From contig OY725506.1 in assembly GCA_963281255.1 (NCBI GenBank), positions 1,655,001 through 1,719,000 on the forward strand: DNA of 64,000 bases, written 5' to 3'. The stretch is from Aphrocallistes beatrix (lineage: Eukaryota > Porifera > Hexactinellida > Sceptrulophora > Aphrocallistidae). A program made the position numbers and the translations under genes. This document shows, piece by piece, positions 55,301 to 64,000 of the stretch (position 1 is the stretch's first letter; each line of letters starts with the position of its first letter). The notes beneath the pieces are model-generated. The model was given only the letters and a program-made list of their open reading frames with translations, searched no databases and was not told the DNA's origin.

Positions 55301-58300
55301 TGGGGCTATCGGCGTCCGTGATGCAATTCAAGCAGCTGCTGTTATCCCTGATACAACTCCGCCTGTTCTTGTTAGTTTCATTTTAGACATGAACACTGAT
55401 GTCCTCTATCTAACATTCGATGAACCAATTCAGCAAACCGGGATATTAGCCTCTCTAATAACGATTCAAAATTCACTTTTATCCCCCACCGCAAACGTTA
55501 CTCTAACTGGCATTGATTCTACCAGTATTGACACTACTCAGCGGTTATTATCAGTTAACCTCAACCGCAATGACATCAATGAACTCAAAGAAATCCCTAC
55601 TTTAGCCACCTTGAGTAACAACACTTTTATTAAATTTCTAAATGATACTTTTCGAGATACAGCCACGAATGGAATTATCAACGATATTTTAAATTCTTCA
55701 GACCTCGTTCCAGATACCACATCCCCTCTTTTGGAAAGTTTCGTGTTCTTTAATCTTAATGCAGGAATATTTACATTGAGTTTTAACGAACCTGTTTTTG
55801 TAGTTATAAACTTTACTGCTCTTAATTTTCAGAATGACTTTTCTACAGATCTATCTAACCCAGATAATTTCTACAAGTTAACTTCCGGTATTGTCCTTCC
55901 GACAATATCTACGCCTACCCTACAGGTCAGTTCACAACTCTCCACTTCCGATTTGAACCAGATCAAGTTACGGGAAGGACTTTGTGAAGAGAGTACTAAC
56001 TGTGTTCCCACCATCCAATCCTTCTTCATCTCAGATAAAGGGACAGTTCCTAATCCAATTTCAGCTTTGAATAATTCCAGATTAGGCCTGTCTCAGCGAC
56101 TTCTGCAAACATTTGTGGATGATACTACCTCTCCCAATCTCACCAACTTCTCCCTAGACCTGAGAGTTGATCAACTAATACTAACCTTTAACGAACCTGT
56201 GAATGGCCTCCTTCTAAACCCTTCCCTTATCTCTATCCAGAACAATGAATCTGACGCATTCTCAACTGCGCAAGTCGTATTATCCGGTTCGAGCACTGCT
56301 GATACTCGGGGAACTATCATTCGCGTTGAGCTCAATGATAATGCTCGTACTTTAAGAACTTTTGGATTCAACAATCCTAATAATACATTCCTATCTCTCT
56401 CCTCCGGTGCTATTGCTGATGTGGCAATTGCTCAGAATCCAGTTACTGCTATTCCTAGTGCGAATGCTATCCAAGCCTCAGAAGTTGTCACTGACGATAT
56501 AACACCCAATATAACATCTTTTATTCTTGATCTTGACTCTAACCAGCTACGTCTGACATTCTCAGAGGCTGTTCGTGCTAGCGAGGCTATGTCTCAGCGT
56601 TTCTATATACAAAATATGTTTGATGCCTCTATGTCGACGATTTCAGTTAGTTTGAGTGGAAGCACTTTTGTTGATGAGTTTGGAAATCCGATTGGAGATG
56701 GAGTCGACACAGCCGTGGTTGATCTCGCCAGCAACATATTGGAGATCCTCAAGAACGCATCTTCCATTGGAAGTAACGAGAATGACACATTTCTGAGAGT
56801 TGATGCTGGAGCCTTCATTGATATGACGGAGCTAGCCAATCTTGCTAGGGTGACCGATGGTGCCACTATAATTCCGGATGTAACCCGATCTCAACTCCTA
56901 TCTTATGACTTGGACCTGAGTTTAGAACGGCTATCTCTCACTTTTGATGATGTGGTGCTCGCTAATTCCGTCCAGTTCTCTTCTTTCACCTTACAGGATG
57001 CTCCAGCTGGGATTCAGAAGATTGCTCTAACAGGAGGTACTCCCCTCACGTCTGCTGGATTTGTGTTTACATTCGAGCTCGCTGTTGCTGATGTAACGAA
57101 TTTAGAGCTCAACAGTGATCTTGCTACAGGCAGTACTAATACGTATCTTACCATGACTGCAGACGCTATTAATGACGCTTCAGGGTTGGATGTGATCGCC
57201 ATCACTGATGGTAACGGTTTACAGGTTCTTAATTTTACGAGAGATAATATACCACCTGTTCTACTCGCGTTTGTCCTCGATATCAATTTAGGTTCCCTTA
57301 TTTTATCTTTTGATGAGCCTTTATCTAATTCAGGTCCCGACTTAACCGCATTTAGAATTCTAAATAGTCAAAATGCTTCATTCTCCATTCAATTATCATC
57401 CCCGCCAGAATCAATTTCTATCTCTGACAACCGAACCGTATTTGATTTGGTTCTGACTAAGACTGACTTAGATAAGATTAAATTAGACGTTAGTTTAGGT
57501 ACAAACGATTCTAATACGTTCTTATTATTTAATTCTAGCGCCGCATCAGATAGATCAGTTCCCCCTAATGCCATCACACCCCTTGCAGTTGCGCAGCCTG
57601 TTAGAACCCTAATACCTGACTCAACCCCTCCCAACTTGATTCAATTCCCCACTTTCAATTTAAATTCTGGCGCTTTTTCACTTAGTTTTGACGAACCAGT
57701 AGACACAGGCTCTCTCTCGTTATCGTCACTCTCGTTTTTAAATTCACAAATCAATCCAACTGCATCTTACATATTACAGTCTACGATCTGTAACGCAACA
57801 ACTGGTTGCTCTAATGGAATACAGGTGACACTTGTTTTGAGCACTCAAGATCTGAACGAAATCAAACAGATACAAACTTTGTGTACGTCCATGAATGACT
57901 GTTTCGTTACTAACACACGAGGGTTCGTAACTGATATGGCTGGATTGCCTATAACTGATAATTTCACAGTGCAAGCACAACTCTTTACAGTTGACTCTAC
58001 ACCCCCAATGCTGCTTGAATATGTCCTGGATTTGAACGAATCTTTGCTATTCATGACTTTCAATGAACCGATTGACATACAATCTAGCCTTGCTGTAGGA
58101 GGAATCTCATTCCACAATGGTACCACTGCTGTTCCCAATATCACGCTAGCAGCTGCCACTGCACTGTCACTGGAACCTTCTCAAGTCCTGATATTGAATC
58201 TAAATGAAGATGGAAATCTGCTGAAAACCGCTTCTTTTGCGAATAATATATCTGACACCTTTTTATCAATGCAGAGTTCAACTATTCGTGATCTATCTGA

Positions 58301-61300
58301 TATCCCAGTTACCGCCATTTCTGTCAACAATGCTGTAAATCCTTCCGATTTCTTCCCGGATACCACTCCTCCCAGACTCGATACATTCTCTCTCGATCTA
58401 AACTCTAACCGTTTGGTATTTACTATGAATGAGCCCATTCGTGCTCTTACATCGCTCAATATTTCTCAGTTCTATTTGCAAAATAGTTCAGCTTCCACTC
58501 CGGGAGTTCGTTTACAACTTAGTGGAGACCTCCAGACTACATCTGGCTCCCCGATTGAGGATGGAGTCCAAGTATTCAATCTCTATCTAAGTAATTCTCT
58601 GGTCTCAGATATCAAAACAAACCCCAATATTGGAATTAACCAATCAAATACTTTCATTCGTATTGAGAATTCTAGCTTTACTGACATGGTGGACCTTTAT
58701 AATCTCTTTATTCTTCAGCAGGCTCAGGATGTAACTCCTGATTCCACTCCTGCAGCAGTATCTCGATTTTCTCTTGACATGGATGATGGGATCCTTTTTA
58801 TTTCCTTCATTGACGCTATTGATACTTCAACTATAGACTTCTCTAAGATATTTATCAAACAGGATGATACCATTTCCAGTAATGCAATCATGCTAACTAA
58901 TGGTAGCATATCAGGCAATGCATTGGAAGTGATTATCGTACTTGACGCTCTGGACCTGAATAACTTGAAGAAAGATGAATTAGTCGCTACGAATATCGAT
59001 TCCACATATCTAGCCCTGGGAACTAGCGCTATAATGGACACGAATGGATTATCTGTCAGTCCCATCACTCGAGGAATTCAGGCCGCTAACTTTACTCCCG
59101 ATGCAACCTCTCCTGTGCTTTTAAATAGCACTCTCGACATGAACCTAGGGGTCCTATCACTCACCTTTGATGAACCTATCTCCCTGAATTCTTTACAGAG
59201 TACTTCCCTTACAATACATAATGAAACAAATAATATGTTGGAATCTCTGATGCTATCAGGAACGGACAGTGTCAGTATAGATAGTAGCTTGACTCAAATT
59301 TATATCACCCTCAATCAGCAAGATTTGAATGCTATTCAAATCCAAACCTCCCTCGCTACCTCACAGGACAACACCTACATTTCCTACCTGAGCAACCTTC
59401 TCACAGATGTGGCTGCAAATTCCGCTGAGCAAATAAATGGTAGTAGAATCGGTTCTTTTATACCTGACATGACCAGTCCTTCAGTTGAATCTTTCCTACT
59501 CTTTGATCTCAACACTGGGAGGTTTTCGTTTAGATTTAGTGAACCAGTGGATGTCTCTTCTGTTTCTTTCAGTTCCTTAACATTCCAAGAAGATTTCTCA
59601 ATTGACCCTACAACTGGAAAGGAGGTGACTCTCTCTAACGGCATCTGTAATGCTACTTTAGGTTGTGTTAATGGCAGAAATGTCACTTTTCTAATCACAA
59701 GAGATGACTTGAACTTAATTAAACAAGCCGAAGGACTCTGTGAAGCCACAACCAATTGTGCTCCTGTCATTGACATGAATTTCATATCGGATCTAGCACT
59801 GCTCCCAAATCTACTAAGTCCTCTCATAAATAGCAACACTTTTCTAATTGAAAGACTGCTGGTTTCTTTCATTCCAGACACCACATCTCCTCGTCTCATT
59901 GCTTTCGATTTAGACCTTCTCAACGATACACTGACTCTCGAATTCGATGAAGTGGTCGCAGGCGACCTCATCGATGTGCGCCAAATCACGCTCCAAGCTT
60001 CTAGAACTAACGGTGCGACTGTAACTCTGAATATTGCTGTTGAAAGAGACACCAGATCGGCTATCATCACTCTAGATTTGCTGGGAGATGCCAGGGCGAT
60101 TAAGAATGCTCCCTTTGCAACTTCTCGTGATAACACTTTTCTATTTCTACCTAGCACTGCAGTTCGGGACGTGTCTGGGAACCAGATTGAACAGATAGAA
60201 AGCACTGATGCTCTGCAAGTACGTAATTATGCCAATGACACAACTCCTCCAACTGTACAATCTTTTATTCTTGATCTGGATAATAACCAGCTTTGTATCA
60301 CCTTCTCCGAGCTAATCTTTGCTTCAGAAATAGATCTCAATTTATTTTCTCTAACCAACGAGAACTCCTCCTCCCCTTCTAGCTCAGTCATTCTCTCGGG
60401 AGATATAAGTGGGCCTGCAGGTCAACCCCTAACCGGCGAAATCAATACTGCCTGTGTAAACCTCTCTTCAACTGCTCTCATCGAAATCAAAGGCAATGCT
60501 GCCATTGGAACATCACCATATAATACCTATTTATTCCTAAACACGGGCGCTATCAAAGATAGAAATGATCTTCTCAACGTCCCACATATAACACAAGCTG
60601 CACGAGTGGAGCCAGACAATACCCCACCAAATCTTCTCCAATTCACTCTGAACCTGAACACAGGAGTGGTCTCGCTCACATTCGATGACGTTATCAATGC
60701 CTCTACTGTAGATCTAACTGAGTTACGATTTCAGAATTCTGACCCACTCACAATCTTTTCTGAATTTTTAACTCTTAATGGCGGATCTCTGGAGAGTCCA
60801 AGTGGATTTGTGATTAATTTCACTCTTCTCAATGCTGATTTGATCTCCTTAAAAAGCAAACCAAATCTCGCCACTAATATTGACAACACATATCTGAATG
60901 TTGAAGCGAATTCATTCAGTGATACTTCCTCTCAGAATGTTGTCCCTATTCTACTGCAAGCAACCCGAATAGACCCTGACCTGACTCCTCCGCTTTTACT
61001 TAACTTCACTCTTGACTTGAATAGCGATAGTATCATCCTTACTTATGACGAGCCTATCAACATCACCTTAGTAGACCCTACTGGATTTGTAATACAGAAC
61101 GGCGGAAACTCCTTCACACAATATGTTCAGTTGCAGGGCGATGTTACTATTTCTGCTAATAATCTCCTCAATATTATTTCTATTAGATTGCTTCCTGAGG
61201 ATGTCAATTTTATCAAACTTAACGAAAGTCTGGCTAATGACGAGTTTAACTCTTTCCTAACCTTTGCAAACGGCTCTGTCTCTGATGTATCAAACAATCC

Positions 61301-64000
61301 TATCCTTGGCATTAGCATTGGCATCAGGACAGCTCTGTTCATTCCTGATGGAACTTCTCCAATTCTTAGTTCCTTTCTTGTGTATGATAATAATGAAGGC
61401 CGTATTACTCTCCAGTTCAACGAGCCAGTGAATACGAGTGCCATTGACTTCACTGGATTTATTCTACAACACGATTTCTTCGTTGAAGCTTCTTTATCTG
61501 CTTCAAGAACCTACCAGCTCACAGCTGGCACTTGTAACAGAACACATGATTGTATGAATGGATTCGTCATCTCCTTCTATTTAAATATTAATGATTTGAA
61601 TGCTATTAAACAAAACAATTTTTTGTGCACATCCACTACTGATTGTGTCCCTCGGATCATGGCCAATTTTATCCAAGACATGTCTGGCAATACTATTTCT
61701 GCTGTCACTAACGACCGTCTCTCTTTGAGTGCGAGATTACTAGGCAACTTTATCACTGATACAAGCAGTCCCAATTTGTTATCATTTGACCTTGATCTAA
61801 ATTCTGATTCTTTAATTTTAACTTTCAACGAACCCATCAGTCTGAAATATCTGAATGTAACAGGAATCTCTCTCCAATCTACTCGGCTAAACGGCGATAA
61901 GATTACTCTATCTGACTCCACTACGTCAGGGACTAATGCACTAACTGCTACTATACTGCTGAATGCAGATGTCAACGTTATTAAAACCGCTAGCTTTGCG
62001 ACTAACAGCACCAACACTTTTCTTAGTTTGGAATCATACACCACTTTTGACACAGCTTCAACTCCTAACTTTATTCAGCCGATCTTAGCAACCAATGCCC
62101 TACAGGCTCTTAACGTTATTCCAGACAATAATCCCCCATTCGTTCAAAATTTTATTCTCGACTTAAACTCGGACAAAATAACCATTTATTTTACAGAACC
62201 AATAAAAGCGACCGAGTTGAATGCTACTAAAATTAGACTTGGGAATATGAATAGTCAGTCTGCCGCTATTTCGATCCCACTTAGTGGAAATATTCTCTCT
62301 CTCAATCAGACATCAGTAACCGATGGAATATTGGTTGTGTGTCTATATCTAGACCTAGATACTCTAACTAACATTAAGGCAGATCCGAACATCGGTACGA
62401 GAATTGGTAATGCATACCTCCTCCTTAGTGCTTCATCATTCACAGATATGAATGATCAGCCTAATATAGACCATCAAGTTAGAGCTGGACAGGTACTCAG
62501 CGACCAGACAATGACCATGGTAACTAGCTTTACTTTAGATTTAAATTCTGGTCTTTTTAATCTATCCTTTTCTGATCTTATCAATGCCTCGTCTGTTAAG
62601 TTCGATGCGATTACCTTTCAGAACGCCCCACTAGCTGTTTCCAGGGTGACTTTAAGTGGGGGATCCGTTTTGGATCCTACAGGGTCTACCCTCTCAATTC
62701 TGCTCCTTGATCAAGATCTCATTTCTCTTAAAAATGCTCCTTCCCTCGCAGACTCTATAGACACCACTTATATAGTGATTAGAGCAGATGCGTTTTCTGA
62801 TAGCTCCGACCTTGATATAATTCTCATTCCTGATGGATCTGCTCTCAGGGCTTCTAATTTCACGCCTGATGTAACGGTTCCTACTTTTGTTAACTTTACT
62901 CTCAACATAAACACTGGCGTACTCACTCTTACATTTGATGAGCCTCTAGATCCCACTTCTATCAATACCACCTATATTACGATACTAAAGCTTCAAATGC
63001 CAAGTACAATCAATCACACATTATCCGGATCATCTGATATACAATTTTACAGCAGCAACACTATCGTCGTAATAACGCTAACTACAAGCGATGTCAATGC
63101 AATCAAATCACGAATCGAATTGGCGAACTCACAAACTAGCTGTTTCCTACGCCTGCTAAATTATACCGTTTTAGACGTGTCAGGAAATCCAAACCGCGAA
63201 CTAATCACTGCAATTGGAATGTTTCTTCCTGACATCAGTGGACCTAAACTACAGTCGTTCATTCTATTTAACATTGATAGTGGAATCATCCGTTTTATCT
63301 TTGATGAGCCTGTACTCGTCACTAGCATCAACTCTTCTGCACTCACGCTACAGGATGATTTCTATAACAATTATACTGATGCTTCCACGTTCTACACTCT
63401 ACGTTATGCTGTGAATTGCACCCTGTCCATAGGGTGTGACAATAGTACCGATGTTAGTTTTATCCTTCACCCAAATGATTTGGGGAATATCAAAGAGAAG
63501 CTAGGTTTATGCACAGTCAGAACTAATTGTGTTCCTGTATTTGATAGTTCTTTTATCACAGACATGGCTGGTATCCCCAACTTCCTTGTTGGCGTTCCGA
63601 ATGATAGGACAAATCTTGCGGAGCGATTGCTACAGGACTTCGTTGCTGACACCAGCAATCCCTTCCTTGAATCATTTTCCCTCGATCTCATTCTCGACAT
63701 TCTTGAACTTACTTTCAGTGAGCCTGTGGATGTTTCTAACATTCAAGTATCCAACATCAACTTGCAAGCTTCAGCCACTGGCGGAGCAAACTTCACCTTA
63801 TCTGCCAGCCTGCCGAGGGAGACAGTCAGCAAAATTATACGCTTTGATCTTAATCAAGACGCTCCATTGATAAAAATAGCTCCTTTCGCTTCTTCAGAGA
63901 ATGACACCTACATAGCCATCCAAGCTAGCACGGTGTCAGACGTTGCTAGTACTCCCAACACTCTCATTGGCATTTCACAGCTAAATGCGCTGAAAGTGAG
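52325..64000 (+). CDS. giant secreted Ig-like repeat protein, 3' end beyond window
   Basis: Exon 1 (52325-52406) encodes MMIYYLFFRTRATYY plus a hydrophobic core (FVILFLFGFLISG), a signal peptide, and ends ATTTCTG|GTGAGT. The acceptor TACGTACAG at 53499 restores the codon (G+GT). Exon 2 then stays open from 53500 to 64000, at least 3,500 codons without a stop. It holds a short first domain and about 27 repeats of roughly 120-137 residues. Each opens PD(T)T.P, then L.F.LD.NSG.L.LTF.EPV, an acidic or Asn-rich middle, DLN.IK, NTYL, and D.SGN. This resembles bacterial-type Ig-like (SbsA/Big_5-style) sandwiches. N-x-S/T sites are abundant. No other domain type appears. Likely extracellular, possibly adhesive or matrix; function is inferred. 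An upstream coding exon is possible. Confidence 0.9.
52650..52740. repeat. Tigger/pogo-like left end in intron
   Basis: CAGTACACCCTCGCTAATCC and GTTCAGATTAGTGAA-type words are typical of a pogo/Tigger terminus. It lies in the 1,093-bp intron of the giant gene; the other end was not found. Confidence 0.5.
53838..55709 (+). repeat. super-repeat unit 1 (five domains)
   Basis: 1,872 bp. Domains start at about 53838, 54240, 54607, 54977 and 55347. The first carries C-x3-C (GGSCTSLCD) and C-x5-C (LCFSQTDCVP); the third carries NIGT..NNT and DRNDLYN. Confidence 0.85.
55710..57614 (+). repeat. super-repeat unit 2 (five domains)
   Basis: 1,905 bp. Domains start at about 55710, 56116, 56490, 56874 and 57240. 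The first keeps the second Cys pair (LCEESTNCVP) but has lost the first pair. The third has IGSNENDTF and DMTELAN. Confidence 0.85.
57615..59462 (+). repeat. super-repeat unit 3 (five domains)
   Basis: 1,848 bp. Domains start at about 57615, 57991, 58356, 58738 and 59097. The first has CNATTGC and LCTSMNDC; the third has NIGINQSNTF and DMVDLYN. Confidence 0.85.
59463..61343 (+). repeat. super-repeat unit 4 (five domains)
   Basis: 1,881 bp. Domains start at about 59463, 59874, 60234, 60612 and 60975. The first has CNATLGC and LCEATTNCAP; the third has AIGTSPYNTY and DRNDLLN. Confidence 0.85.
61344..63227 (+). repeat. super-repeat unit 5 (five domains)
   Basis: 1,884 bp. Domains start at about 61344, 61755, 62120, 62500 and 62868. 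The first has CNRTHDC and LCTSTTDCVP; the third has NIGTRIGNAY and DMNDQPN. Confidence 0.85.
63228..64000 (+). repeat. super-repeat unit 6, cut by window end
   Basis: The first domain starts at 63228 with CTLSIGC and LCTVRTNCVP; the second starts near 63640 and runs off the window. The array therefore continues. Confidence 0.8.

Noticed and set aside
53615..63742. Many minus-strand open frames of 60-273 codons across the giant exon
   Set aside because: They are antisense shadows of the repeat-encoding plus strand; they recur at the same place in each domain and show no domain of their own.
1..64000. Bacterial origin or contamination for the Ig-like repeat region or the TatA-like gene
   Set aside because: The giant gene has a phased GT-AG intron and lies in the same transposon-rich AT background; the TatA-like gene shows no operon or bacterial neighbours.

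Overview
The window is nuclear DNA from an animal-like eukaryote. It has GT-AG introns that can be placed by reading frame, AT-rich intergenic DNA full of DNA transposons, and genes for Arf GTPase regulation, pre-mRNA splicing, ribosome biogenesis and mitochondrial NAD-isocitrate dehydrogenase. A receptor built like the ectodomain of discoidin-domain receptors points to Metazoa. Many genes are single-exon or intron-poor. A short TatA-like membrane protein is notable because some homoscleromorph sponges (Oscarella) keep tatC in mitochondrial DNA. A sponge is therefore a reasonable guess, but the sequence does not prove it.

Layout. 0-2.6 kb: an RCC1-propeller gene (+), 5' end not seen. 4.4-31.9 kb: a gene-rich block on the minus strand. 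In order it holds a TatA-like protein, HTATSF1/CUS2-like, a seven-TM-like protein, serine carboxypeptidase S10, a three-exon kinase-less discoidin receptor, IDH3B-like, ARFGAP1-like, a LAMP/Ac45-like protein, NIFK-like, a two-exon coiled-coil/propeller protein, and two tandem multi-TM paralogues with a broken third copy. 33-52 kb: a transposon graveyard with hAT, Tc1/mariner, pogo-like and MULE-like elements, many with intact target-site duplications (TSDs), large palindromes, a minisatellite, an OTU protease pseudogene and a FLYWCH mini-gene.

52.3-64.0 kb: the most striking feature. A signal-peptide exon is spliced in phase to one exon that stays open from 53500 to the last base, at least 3,500 codons. 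It encodes about 27 Ig-like repeats in a higher-order pattern: every fifth domain is longer and carries C-x5-C pairs, so a unit of about 625 residues has been tandemly duplicated at least five times. No stop is reached in the window, so a list of closed reading frames shows only antisense shadows here.

The genes do not form one pathway. They look like ordinary housekeeping genes plus lineage-specific secreted and membrane proteins (giant repeat protein, discoidin receptor, seven-TM family). No tRNA, rRNA or CRISPR was recognised.
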